The notes under the pieces were generated by a model. That model did not search any database. It was given only the letters and a program-made list of their open reading frames with translations, and was not told the DNA's origin. A DNA stretch of 64,000 bases, taken from contig CAWUHX010000273.1 of the NCBI GenBank assembly GCA_963922205.1, positions 372,001 to 436,000 on the forward strand, written 5' to 3'. Below, one piece after another: positions 36,441-47,586 of the stretch. Within the stretch, counting starts at the first letter, position 1. Each line of letters opens with the position of its first letter. Position numbers and translations under genes: made by a program. Source of the DNA: Romanomermis culicivorax (lineage: Eukaryota; Nematoda; Enoplea; Mermithida; Mermithidae).

Positions 36441-36540
36441 NNNNNNNNNNNNNNNNNNNNNNNNNNNNNNNNNNNNNNNNNNNNNNNNNNNNNNNNNNNN
36501 NNNNNNNNNNNNNNNNNNNNNNNNNNNNNNNNNNNNNNNN
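36441..36540. other. Assembly gap (100 N)
   Basis: A run of exactly 100 Ns, a conventional placeholder for a gap of unknown size. Sequences on either side need not be adjacent in the genome. Confidence 1.
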
Positions 36541-36838
36541 GGTCAAGCTGCAGTGCCATTGAAGGCGCACCTTCGGCTCCACTCAGTTTAACCTGGAATA
36601 GATGGAGTAGCCGTTTGCTGCCTTTGGTCTTCCAAAGTGGGTTATCGCTTAAGGTGATTTAATGCAAAGGGGGAAAGGTGTTGTAGTGTGTTTCCATCAA
36701 TTTAGATGGATCTCGTAATAATCTGGCAATTTAGAGAACGTTGAAACGCTGTAATGGACTATTCTAGGGTAATTACTGTAATTCCAGATTCGGTAGGTGG
36801 TAATGTGTCCGTGTGCGTATTTGTTTTTCACTTCTTGT

Positions 36839-37279
36839 CATACATGTAATTAGGGGGAAGTGCTATGGGAACCCCCCCCCCCCAGAAATCGTCGACCATA
36901 TGGCTACCCATTGGGCAACCGCCTCCCCAGGATTTTCCAATCCTATGGATATAGCCATATGGTAGGCGTAGGAACCCCCATACTTTTGATCGGAAAAATA
37001 CTGGAAAAGGTTAATTTTTTGATGAAAAATGTCAATTTTTGAAAAAATGGTCAAAAATGTGAATTTTCTGGGCGCTTCGCGCCATGAATACATTTTTTCG
37101 GTCTTCATAGAAAAAAATACTATTTTTTAAACTATGTTTCGGACTATTTTTGTGAAAAAATCGATTTTTTTCCTTGAGAGACCCGTCCCCCCCAGAATTT
37201 TGGGAATTACTGACCCTCGGCCAAAGAAAAGTCGTCCAACCCCCCCTCCCCAGACCTCGGGGCTCCGTTACATGTATGC
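36839..37279 (-). mobile_element. CATACATGTAA-family MITE, copy g (full length)
   Basis: CATACATGTAATTAGGGGG ... CCATATGGCTACCCATTGG ... GGCGCTTCGCGCCAT ... CGGGGCTCCGTTACATGTATG. Confidence 0.85.
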
Positions 37280-37592
37280 TTCTTGTCGAGGGTTCTACTA
37301 GTATTTTTAGTTTTTTCGCCACTAACCACGCCCACTTGGGTTCTATTTTGGTATCGTTTTTTATTGACTGGTATTGCCTTGCCGTCCTTGTTACGTAAGT
37401 AATTGTTTTTTATGGTGTTGGATAAAATTAGAGAAAAGCACCTGTCGCCTCAAAATCTTAAGTACAACTCAAATTGAAGATTTAAAGGTTTATCAATTTG
37501 AGTTGATCATTCTTGTTTTTAAAACTACTTTAACTTGTCCATCGGGTTAGCACGGTTAGCTTTAGGTTGGTAGAAAGCCCGTGCATTAAGGC

Positions 37593-38199
37593 CAGCGATC
37601 GACCAGGCTCAAAATTTTACAGGGCCCGGGCTTATCACGTAATATGTATTTAACATATAATATATGCATTTAATATTTATCTAAAAGTCGGAATCGAAAA
37701 TTAAGTTTAAATGAACGTTTATTTTAAAAATCGGAATTGACTAAATATAAAAATAAGAAAAACGAAAAAACATGTTCAACACATGTACCCGAAATATGAA
37801 ATCCCATAAAAATGACATCCCATATTTTGAAAGTACAACAAACAAAATGCAAAAAATATACAAGTTAATTAAGCTGTAAATAAAAATAGGTTTATGTGAA
37901 AGTAAAATCAGATGACTTCATAAAACAATCTTAAACAAAATAAAATATAAAAAGTGAAAACGCAAACAGGAAGGAGAAGATGAAAACCTTTTTTACTATA
38001 TTTACAATATTTATTTGCCGAAATTCAATTGTAAACATTTTATTGTAATTAACGCAAATAGACAATAAAATGAACGGAACAACTTTGATGTTACACACCG
38101 TTTATTCCATTTTACGAGAAATCAAAAAATAGCATGCAAAATTTTGAGCCCGATACCCAGTAATATTTGGACCGGGCCCGGGTACCCGGTCGATCGCTG
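37593..38199. mobile_element. hAT-like MITE with 8-bp duplication
   Basis: ATTAAGGC flanks both ends (37585-37592 and 38200-38207). Terminal inverted repeats are CAGCGATCGACC and GGTCGATCGCTG, followed inward by GCCCGGGC-rich sequence and CAAAATTTT. The interior is AT-rich and non-coding. Confidence 0.9.
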
Positions 38200-38214
38200 A
38201 TTAAGGCATACCTG

Positions 38215-40280
38215 TAAGAGGCCCGATCAGTTGAGGGGGAGGGTAAACACAAAATTTTGGCTTAGGGGTTCCAACATTCCTTAAATTTTAGAAAGGAGGG
38301 TCGACCCAAAAAAGTCGAATAAATTTCGAAAATTTTCGTAAAAAAACCAAAAAAGCCACCTTTTTTTAATTTTTTCCGAGTTTAGAGAGGGGGTTGGATA
38401 TAGATATATTCTTATAGAAAAAGACAGTTGAAAATACAGGTGCAAACCGTTATCAAAAAAACAGGATGATCATGAAACGATAATGTGAATTTTGGAACGA
38501 GACTTAAAGCTCAAAGTTCAAGAATTTGAAATGAAATTCCAGCTTTTCAATATTGAAAAGGAAGCATGAAAGCAGCGTTTAAAAATAGTTTCGCGAAGCA
38601 CACTTATTATGAACTCAAATGAGTGATTTGAATGCTGATTTGGATTTGAAATTCTCTATTTGAAAACTAATTTATCACGTTTATGGCTCACACCGTGTCG
38701 TGGATTATGGTAATCATAATTATGACAGATTTGTAATTGTGAGTGATACTCTTAGTGACTAAAGCAAATAAATGCTATTCTAAACTTAACAAAAAAATTG
38801 ACAAGAAGACTTTTTTTAATTTTTGCGGGTGCACAGTATACATTTTCCTATTGCCGGAAATGCAGGCTTTACGGAACATATGGGCTCATAAGAGCCCAGC
38901 TTATATGAGAGGCACCCGTTGGGTGCTTTGTACCGCCTTGTGGAGGTTGCATTCTACAGGCTAGTCAAGATGCTAACTAGACTGGATAGACCACCAGCAA
39001 GCAGCTTTCCGAGTTCACCCACACAATTTATCTGCCCCGAAAGGGTGGAAGATTGTGTCAGGTCAGAAATTCAATGTCGAGGATTTTTTTCCGCATTTTT
39101 TTTCTTATTTTTTGGGGGTCGTGCGGAAAATTTTTGAAGAGTTTCCCGCACGGAACGGAATTTTTTAAATGTTTTTAGTGGTTTTTAATCGTGGAGCGGA
39201 AATTTTTCTAGCCGATTTCCGCAAGATGCGGAATGGCCAGTGCGGAAAAAAGCCCTGGTCGGGCTACACCCAGAATAAAACCTGGTTCTTGAGAGTATTA
39301 GTCAGAGGCGATAGCCACTAGACCAAGAAGACTGTCCCTATCAGCACTGTCATTTTAATATCTGTAAATTAGTTTTGAAGTCGTGATTGATGCTCAGTTA
39401 TCTCCATAGTTCCGAAATGTGACTTCATTACATCATAAATAATATCGGCAAGATGATACAACGAAGAAGAAATGCATTTTCATTCAATTTACTATTAATC
39501 GAAATACATTGAATGATCAAATTCCAGAATATTCAGATCACTCAAGCCCTCCATCCTCACCCTAAAAGCTAAAGGCCGTGCTGCGCTGTACCAAAATTTT
39601 ATGATCAATGTCCTAGGATACCTATAGAAGTATCTTTGGACATAGTGTATCTAGGACGTGTCTTAAATCGATTCAGAAAGACATGTCTCAAGACATTGCT
39701 GCATCATACGAGACTGCTCAGGGACGGGTCGTTGACTGATCATCTGATTTACTTACACTGACTGATGTGAAAAGCAGAGGATAACCAAAATCAAAACAAA
39801 CAGTGCGCCAATATTCCGTAAAAATAGAAAACTAGCTCTAACTTTCATCTCATTGAGTCAATGAAAAAATCCTAGTAGTAGCGGGTGACCATGGGGGTCA
39901 CTATTTCTATAACGACTCACACTCACCAGGTAAATAGTTAATTGTGATATTATTTATTTCAGGTTTAAATGAATTCCTTCATTGGCAGTTTTTTGCTAAC
40001 CACACTTATCTTATAGATACAGTAAATAGCTTATAGGCCCGGCAAGGCCCGGTGTTTTAGGCTAGGCAGGACGATTGCTGCCCGGCCCGGCTGATGTATT
40101 ACATGTATGATTCTAGAATTAGTTCTCAAATAATATGTTCCCCGGGATACATGTTGATTATTCGGAAATCCGTCAAACACGATGTGTGAAAAACTGAAAA
40201 GCTTCAAGGAAGACATTTTCACTTGGATTTACAATTTCCATGTAGCAGAAGCTGGAAGAACTATGAAGAATGTCGAACTT
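38215..40280. other. No gene recognised; region where the 3' exons of QTMAN were expected
   Basis: I looked on the minus strand for the next QTMAN blocks (the HWGY and EFFGVAMLEA regions of the family) and found nothing. At 39085-39270 there is a CCGCA/TGCGG-rich repeat patch. 40040-40090 contains GGCCCGGC-type words like those at the hAT ends. Confidence 0.4.
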
Positions 40281-40282
40281 AC

Positions 40283-40510
40283 CATCTATGAGGCCAAACT
40301 ATTCTCAGAATATCCTCTTTTTTCATCGTTGCATTATTTACTGCGGGATAGACCATAGGATAATATAAAACCTGCCCTTTGGATTCTAACGTCTTTGCAA
40401 TGCCTTTGGGTCTTGAATCAATTGGAATAATGTTCAGAAACGAATCAATTTTGTCTAGAAACGATCGCATATTGAAAACCGAATTATAAAGTATTAAATC
40501 AGCGCATAAA
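40283..40510 (-). CDS. QTMAN: QTMAN coding exon 3
   Basis: 228 nt; acceptor TTTTTTCAG, donor GTAAGT (40282-40277). It encodes CADLILYNSVFNMRSFL through ILRIVWPHRW. The donor is intact, so at least one more exon should exist. Confidence 0.92.
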
Positions 40511-41065
40511 CTGAAAAAATAAAAATTATTTCTGTAAAGCTCAACCGGAAAACGATTTTTACATACCAAGACAAAATTTGCATATAACCGTATTGAAAAT
40601 CGTAACGACTTTTTTCCCGATTGACCGGATAGACCAGCTGATTTTCGTGGAAATAGATTATTTTCGAAGGTATTCGAGCCAAATCCGGTCTCAAACCGAG
40701 CAATTCAGTTAAATTTAGTGTCGATGTGCAAAATAGCTTGCTAAAATGAAACACGAAATTGCTTAAAAAATTTTAATAAGTCCAGTCAAAAATCAGTCTT
40801 GTTGAATTATTAATTTTTTCTGTTGATTTATTTTAAAATTTGTGTCTCGTTCCACTGAAGTCAAAATTCTTGAAGCCTACTCGTAATTTTTGTCTCTAGG
40901 AATAACGACTGAGAAGTGAAACGCCGATGTTCTCGCTCGCCAATGCCATTTCTTGTCGGATAGGGTGAATATGGTGCAATGTTCGCCAAATTCTTGGTTA
41001 ATCAAATCTATAAGTTGCTTATGGGAACCACCATAAAACGGTTCGATGACCAAAACTTCGGGCAT
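40283..41065 (-). CDS. QTMAN: QTMAN (GTDC1), tRNA-queuosine alpha-mannosyltransferase, N-terminal part
   Basis: Exons 41065-40881, 40740-40567 and 40510-40283 join in phase to 587 nt (195 residues plus two bases). The product aligns with vertebrate QTMAN/GTDC1 from its start: MPEVLVIEPFYGGSHKQL, KKWHWRARTSAFHFS, LNLTELLGLRPDLARIP, YFHENQLVYPV, FQYGYMQILS, NSVFNMRSFL, ILRIVWPHRW. The enzyme adds mannose to queuosine-34 of tRNA-Asp. The family is about 450 residues, so the second half, which includes much of the glycosyltransferase fold, is missing from the window. The ATG follows an AG acceptor directly, so an upstream 5' UTR exon is likely. The two introns are 140 and 56 bp. Confidence 0.92.
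40567..40740 (-). CDS. QTMAN: QTMAN coding exon 2
   Basis: 174 nt; acceptor ATTTTAG, donor GTATGT. It encodes KLFCTSTLNLTELLGLRPDL through FQYGYMQILS. Confidence 0.92.
40881..41065 (-). CDS. QTMAN: QTMAN coding exon 1
   Basis: 185 nt beginning ATGCCCGAAGTT immediately after TTTTTTGCAG. It ends AATTACGA before donor GTAGGC and contains the family hallmark FYGGSHKQL. Confidence 0.9.
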
Positions 41066-41362
41066 CTGCAAAAAATGTGTTTGTCATTTACCTACAGTAA
41101 ACTACAGTAATCATAACTACCAGAAATATTACTGAGTTTAGCCCGAATAACTTTTTTCTGACGGGCTAGGATTACGTGATTGATTATCACAATCACCACA
41201 AATAACTCAAGGGTGCTAGATAAAAAACCTTGACAAACATATTTTTCGACTAAATTTGAGAACTTTAAAAATTTTTAGATGAATAAAATTATCAAGTTAA
41301 CATCTTGAATGATCTATTCCACAATGACAGGAATTTTTTAGAAGTGAAAACTCAGTGCACAT

Positions 41363-42554
41363 TAGGGCCTGAACCGGGATGGAAATTTCGCCCCGGTCCG
41401 GCCCGAAAATTTTTTTTAGAATCCCGAACCCGGCCCGGTCTGAAATCGGGCTTTGAGCTTGAGGCCCGGGCCGATTAAAAAAAAGGCCCGAAGCCTGACC
41501 CGAAAGTCCGATTTTGAGACATATTTTTGAGAAAATTCAGCTTCTCATACAGAAACTAGTTATAGGGAAAAAAATTAACCCTATCTAAAAATCAAATATT
41601 TGGTGTAACTTGATGCTCTAGGAACGAAAATGATATTCATTTCGTCTGAAAATCAAAACTCGCATAGCTACAGTAAGATAAAAATTGACAATTTTCGACC
41701 TTTTTGATTTTTGACATAGTGTTATTTCAACTTTTGCAAGTTTAGCAACGTCAGACGTTGTGTTCTGAAAACTTACCCAATATAAGGCCAATCTATCGGT
41801 CAAAATTTACTATAGGATTCATTAGTGTGAAGTATGTAATTAAAAAAAATTTGAAAGCGGAAATTGTCATTTTTTTCACAAAAATCATGGTATCTACCGC
41901 TAAAGCTCAGAAGCACCGAAAAATTCCCTATTCAATTGATAGTTTACGATGTCTTCTACCTGCTGACAAATAATTATGAAAATTCATGTACTGCTAGAAG
42001 GTCGCAGGACTTGGAGTATGAATATCATCTTATAATTACATTTTCTGATACTTGCGACCTCTATTGTGAGAAAATCAAAACTTGATACATTTTAAAAATG
42101 AGACATTGTTCCTAGTGCAGCAAGCTACACCAAATATATGACTTTCAGGTAGGTAAGGTTAAATTTTTACTTATCACAACTCAGTTGAATCCTCTCAGAA
42201 ATCGTGTGTTGTATAAATGCAATTTCATTTGGTAGAGCAAAAAACGAAAGCACAGAAGAAAGATTGTGAGGAAAAGGCATAGTAGGTCGGGCCGAGCTCT
42301 GTCTACTTTTTCCATGGTTTTTGATTTTAAAAAATTGAAAAATTGAAAATCTTTTGGTTTTCTTCAGGTACACTGAAAAATAGGGTGTCACGAACAAAAT
42401 TTTTTTGATGCAGTTATCACAACAAACACGCACATCAAAATTTTTCGGGCTTTTGAAAATTAGATCAGCCCGGCCTAGCCCGAGAATTTTTTCACACAAC
42501 CCGAAGCCCGTATTTCGGGCCCGGCCGGGTTTTTCGGGCTTAAATTCAGCCCCA
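41363..42554. mobile_element. hAT-like non-autonomous element with 8-bp duplication
   Basis: GTGCACAT occurs at 41355-41362 and 42555-42562. The ends are TAGGGCCTGAA and the inverse of TGGGGCTGAA, with GGCCCGG-rich arms next to them. It lies about 300 bp upstream of the first QTMAN coding exon. There is no transposase frame. Confidence 0.8.
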
Positions 42555-42562
42555 GTGCACAT

Positions 42563-43010
42563 ACATTTGATTGGGTGTTCGGGTGGGTCGGTCGGTTGGA
42601 CCTAGTACCCAAACTCGGCCGGACTTAGTACCCAAATGTTGGGACCCTCCACCTAACTCGAAAAATTGGGCAAAAAAGACATCTTCGATTTTTCGGAAAA
42701 TTTTTCTGAATTTTCTGCTATTTTAGGACCCCCTAGATTTCAGGGAAAATCTTAGCCATTTTTTGAATATTTTCGGACCCCAAGATTTTGGGGAAAATGA
42801 GTACCCCCATCCCACAAATTTGGACTTCACCCTCCGCTAACTGACTGGATGTCTTACAAGTATGTTGGCGCACAAACCTGGAAATGAAAGTATAGCACAG
42901 AAAGAAAACGTAACAGCATTTGTAGCTATTGAAAATAGTACTTTTGTTGATACTAAATTAGTACATGTGCTCGAAAAATTGATTGTATTTTGTGGATCAT
43001 TTTCAATTAA
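42563..43010. other. No gene seen
   Basis: It includes a short patch of GGTCGGTCGG and duplicated ACTTAGTACCCAAA words near 42580-42640. Nothing else is recognised. Confidence 0.35.
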
Positions 43011-43015
43011 CGATT

Positions 43016-43856
43016 AAAAGTGTAAAGGGCCTTCTATACTTCGCCATACAGCGCCGTACTGCGCCTGATGAGTGGCTGCTATACTTCAGACCGTACGGTG
43101 CCTGATTGCTGTTTTGACAATGTCAAAATTTTCTTAAAAATTTTTACTACTTTTATTATTGTGACATAATATATTGAATACTTTGGATGGACAATGGATT
43201 CGTAATCTTTGGGGTTTTATTTTGTGGTGTGTGTCTGTGTGTGTTTTCGATGATGTGAGACGACTAAACTTTGACTAGATCCGGACTGTGTTGAATCAAA
43301 CCTTTGTTCTGCTCCAACTAGAGGACTCGAAAAATTATGCAAATTTTATTTGAAAGGGACAAAAAATAGCGGCAAAATGTACTAGCTAAGGTACAATCAA
43401 GACGATGATCCAAAACATAGCGATGATGGAAAAAAAGGAAAGAAGTATGAAAGTGTAAAGGCCCTGCTATACTTCGACGGCCGGCGCCAGTCGGGGCCGG
43501 ACGGCGCTGGATCAAATATTTATAAACCGGCGCCGGCCGTCACCGGTTGCAAATTTTTGCTGCTATACTTCATCTGGTGTCGGCCGTGAGGTACCTACTG
43601 CCAACCTATGAAGAAATGATAAAACACCACGATGCATTTTTGCACCATAATTCATATGTTATAACATACGCGAGGGCTAGCGACTGTTCAGAAATTTCGA
43701 TCGAATCGAAATTGACAACTGGCGCCAGCCGGCGCCATCCGTCATCAAAAAGACGAAGTATAGCAGCTTGAAACCAGCGCCGGCTATGAGCTGCTATGCT
43801 TATAACAGTGACGGTCAGCGCCGGCCGTTAAGGTATGGCAGGGCCTTAAGAGTTAC
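43016..43856. mobile_element. Harbinger-like GC-rich MITE with a related partial copy
   Basis: 43458-43851 has terminal inverted repeats AGGCCCTGCTATACTTCGACGGCCGGCGC and AGGCCCTGCCATACC (right end, opposite strand), with TAA at both edges. The interior repeats GGCGCCGG. A similar start (AGGGCCTTCTATACTTCGCC) at 43022 begins a partial relative upstream. GGCCCTG ends and a 3-bp TAA duplication match PIF/Harbinger practice and the element at 10888. Confidence 0.6.
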
Positions 43857-44504
43857 ACTCCTTCCCATCTAGGGGGTGAAAAAAATTGGTTACACATGAG
43901 AAAATGTGGAACAAATGATTAAAAAAAGAAACATACGGAATATCAGTTTGTCCACAAAGAAAACCTAAGCAGTAAAACACACAAAAACAAACCGATGCAC
44001 AGTAAAACATCATTTCACTGTTTATTTGCATCATTGTCCACGGGTCTCCCAGTGCTTCGTTTTTCCTTCTTCATTTGCTGCTTTCAGTGGTACAATGACA
44101 CACCTAATCTAAAAATTGATTCGCTGAGATCTTTCTCAAAACAATCAAATGATCCATTGATTAGATTGGTGTATTCACGGTTTGAGATACTCGACAGATG
44201 TTGATTGGATGCAAGCATTAAACACGTCAAAGAAATTATCATAAATTTGGCTCCCTGGCGATCAAAATGATTTGCCAGCCAATGATGGCCAACTTATTTT
44301 ATCCAACGTCTCATTGGCCCATTGAATGACTGATGTTTTGGGCTGCGTAAACTGTTGTGAAAATCATTGACGAAGTGATCATATAAACAAAAAATTTCTG
44401 CTCATTCTGTTGGTGTGTGATAGTTGAGCAGAATATTTTGAACTTCTGCTCATTTCGGGTCCAATTTGAAAATCTTCAAGTCCTTAGATGGTGGAAAATT
44501 CGGC

Positions 44505-44889
44505 AACCATATGGCTAGACATTGGGTGACTGCCTCCCCCCAGGATTTTCCAATCCTCTTGCTAGCTATATGGTAGCTGTAGGGACCCCCATACTTTTTG
44601 TCGGAAAAATACTGGAATATATGTCAATTTTTTGTTGAAAAATGTGAATTTTTGAACAAAAAATGGTCAAAAATGTAAACTTTCTGGCCGCTCCTCTCCA
44701 TAAATACATTTTTTTAGTCTTTCTAAAAAAAATTTCTATTTTTTGAAATATTTTCTGATCTTTTTTCGTGAAAAAATCGAATTTTTTTCTTGAGAGACCC
44801 CCACCCCAAAATTTTGGGAATTACTGATGCCTGGCCCAAAAAGTCGCCCAGCCCCCCTCTCCAGACCTCAGGGCCCCATTACATGTATG
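44505..44889 (-). mobile_element. CATACATGTAA-family MITE, truncated copy h
   Basis: CCATATGGCTAGACATTGG ... GGCCGCTCCTCTCCAT ... CAGGGCCCCATTACATGTATGG. The ATTGGGGG end is missing. Confidence 0.75.
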
Positions 44890-45043
44890 GTCTGGAAACC
44901 TCAGCATTGATGTCTGCTGTTGATTTTGGCTGGGGTAATGAATTCTCGCTGATTTCATCCAGCCCATCTCAGTTTGTTCCGTAATGAGAATTTATCGGGG
45001 AAATCTGTTCCAACTCGATATTATTTGCTCCATCTTGTTGAGT

Positions 45044-45420
45044 TTAAATTTGTGCTGAGACTATTTTGATAGTTGATTTTTCATGGGACTGATTTGGTAC
45101 TTTATTAAGCCAGTGAAGGAAATCGTTCAAATGGTACATTTCTTCTAATGTTGCAGGATTCATATTTATTTCACATAAATGATCTTCAACTGCAATGGAA
45201 CTATTATCTGAGACTTTTACTGTCTGTGGTGAAGATGCTATCATCTTCATAGTGGTATACATATCATGAATCCACAGTGATAGATCCTTCAGATAGTTTA
45301 CAAGTGCTGCCAGGGGCACTTTGTGGGCTTTTCGGTGAGAGCTTGGGACCAATGAAAGCATAATGTCTGAATAAAATTTCAAACAATGGAGACGTAATTT
45401 CTGAAATGGCGGTAAACAAA
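45044..45420 (-). pseudogene. Unassigned coding remnant, 3' module of element C
   Basis: A 112-codon open frame with codon-like composition and regular hydrophobic spacing (LAALVNYLKDLSLWIHDMY; LEEMYHLNDFLHWLNKVP). It follows the ORF4-like remnant and ends at a TAA. It may be the C-terminal part of ORF4, or ORF5, of element C. No confident match to the E2 proteins could be made by eye. Confidence 0.4.
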
Positions 45421-45585
45421 ATCTTCCTTTTCTAAGGCAAAATGTGGCAAAAATAGAAAATGCAGATTTTCCACGTAATTTTCATCTTTCATCAAATTTT
45501 CAAATGATTGATTACAGGTGCAGGGAGGTGACTGACTGTTCACAACCCATGAAAGTTTTTTTTTGCGATAAGATTATTGTGAGGA

Positions 45586-46142
45586 TCAGAAATCAGGTAA
45601 TGGATTATGTTTTTTGTCCAATCCATTAAAATGTCTGAGAGCGCGAATTTGTTGCGACAAATTCTGCATTCCACCTGACTGAAGCGAAAAAATAGCGGCA
45701 ACAACTTGCCAATAATACTGTCGAGCTTCAGTTTTTGACCAAGGTAATGTTGAGTAGAAAAAATCGGAAGATTCAACTTGATCCAGTGATCTCGTTCGAA
45801 CATCCAAAGGATGAAACACAATATTTGGCTCTTCAGATGATAGAAAAAGATAATTAGTCTTCGGGTTACTGAATTTCAAATTATTTATGGTCAATGGTTT
45901 AGGTTCAATGGAAGCAGAAAAATCGCTCATAGGGTCCATTTCACATAAATTGTTGTAATCATCATCCACATCTGAATCAGCTTCTGACTCTTTCTTTGGT
46001 TTTTTGTTGGTTTCTCATTTGGGAAACATCCTGGTAGAGGGATGGTTGTTTGGATACATTCCACCATTGATTGAGAAACCAATACACCGAAGAAACAAAA
46101 TCGCTTGAACAGATTCGTTTGACTGTCCATAAAGTGATTCAA
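45586..46142 (-). pseudogene. ORF4 homologue of element C (tentative)
   Basis: The frame from about 46000 starts KKPKKESEADSDVDDDYNN, then a segment collinear with E2 ORF4. LTINNLKF ... FHPLDVRTRSLDQVE parallels E2 LEITSLEV ... HWSMDITPYSE. TLPWSKTEARQYYWQ ... LSQQIRALRHFNG parallels E2 FWPACREEAEDYLTS ... GKEQILKMLWRGD. Identity is low and the alignment was made by eye. Stops and frame changes are present. It lies directly downstream of an ORF3-like remnant, as in E2. The function is unknown. Confidence 0.5.
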
Positions 46143-46399
46143 ATCGAAAATTCTGAAACCAAGGCATCTTTTAACTCTGATTTAGAGGTAAATTTTTTAG
46201 CCATTGCTGCTGCTGCAACCACGATGCTGCAATGGAATCAATAGTCATGGCTAAAGCCATGCAACAGGTGCTGCACATGGTGAAATAGCATCAATGGGTT
46301 GACAGCCAAAAATAACATGACGTTACGACGCCCATTGCTAGACAGGTACTTAATTTAGTGTGGTGACAATATTTTGACATTGAAATAAGTCCAGGTATT

Positions 46400-47166
46400 C
46401 AGAATGTAAAGTTTGTATCCCAATAAATCAATTTGAAACACTGATTGGGCTAGTTCTCACAGGCTGGAACCTTCAGGCCACAGCCCAACTACTCTCCAAT
46501 GCATGGGGTCATGCAGGTCAATTCCAGCTGAAACTTTGTACATCAAAAATTTCATGTCCATAACTCTGGTGTGTATTATTCCACCTAAATTCATCTTGTA
46601 TTCATTTCATTATTTGGAATTGGAGCAGAAGTGCCACTTTTCATGATCAGCACCTGATGGTTGTTCACCAAAAATGAGGTACCTAGTGACCAAAGGTCAT
46701 TGTAGGCGTCATAACCAATCAGAAGCATTGATGGTGACAACATAAAAATTGAAATTTCACCCACATTCTTGGAGTAACTTTTTGTTACTTGATGATTGCA
46801 GTATTGGAATAGGGGTTCGATAAAATCAACCAAAATGTGAAATTTCCTGAGTAAAAATGATGTGTGGGGTAGCAAAATACAGGCTCAAAAGTTCTGAACC
46901 TTTTATTCTAATCATGAAAAGATTTTCGTCCAGTAAAATACATTCGACGTCTAAACCAGTGATGGAGAATCCTTGGAATTTTCGATGTTCCAACTGGAAA
47001 AGAGCATTGTCAAGTTGCTCTTTGTTATGGACCGAAAATGGGTCAGCAATTTCGTTTGACATTTGATGGAATGTAAGCTGATAATATGTGACAAAACCGA
47101 TTGTCGGATACACCCCTGCGATGTTGAATTCTGAAGGATATGAAATAATTGTCATTCTGAGCATGA
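46400..47166 (-). pseudogene. ORF3 homologue (DEDD exonuclease-like) of element C
   Basis: The conserved order of E2 ORF3 can be followed across frame breaks. FSITGLDVE matches E2 IIGFDTE (exonuclease motif I, Asp and Glu kept). MLLIGYDAYNDLWSLG matches E2 ILLVRYNLVTDLVAIW (motif II, Asp kept). GLWPEGSSL ... DLLGY matches E2 GLCPETFKL ... DIGY. Motif III is not seen. The gene sits immediately downstream of element C pol on the same strand, the same position as in E2. It is not functional as it stands. Confidence 0.6.
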
Positions 47167-47394
47167 TGATTTGATGATATTCAAATCAGTGTGTTGTCTG
47201 GCTTTCTCTTCAGTCAAAAAATCATGTTATCTTGCTGAATTGTTCTTTGGTAGGAGAGACCCTGTTACTATGAAAGATCATACTTTTCATGATATTCCAA
47301 GAAAAAGTAGTGCTCAGAAAAAGTAGATAGAGCAATCCTCTTGGCACGAGATGAGGTAGTTGGAAACTATTGCCATTTTTTCAGAATCGGGTCT

Positions 47395-47578
47395 CAGTGG
47401 CGGACCCCAATTTTTTTTGGGGGAGGGAGGCGATGCTCAAAATTGAGTATTTTTCCAAAAAAAAAACAAAAATTTTCAAAAATCTTTCAAATTTGCTTAT
47501 AGGTATACACAAAAAAATCGTATTTCAAAAGTTCCGTGGGGGTGGCTGCTCCCCACCCCCGCCCTAAATCCGCACTTG
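47395..47578. mobile_element. hAT-like MITE interrupting element C pol
   Basis: It begins CAGTGGCGGACCCC and ends CTAAATCCGCACTTG, the approximate inverse. The flanks are TCGGGTCT and TCAGGTCT (7 of 8 identical), an aged 8-bp duplication. On the minus strand the RT connection region stops at one edge and resumes at the other, in the place expected after a GIRPD-type motif. Confidence 0.75.
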
Positions 47579-47586
47579 TCAGGTCT

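Noticed and set aside
36305-36562. ORF spanning the N gap
   Set aside because: Its central codons are Ns.
37032-37322. 96-codon minus-strand ORF with a counterpart in other CATACATGTAA copies
   Set aside because: The frame is open by composition of the MITE and is not preserved across copies c, e, f and g.
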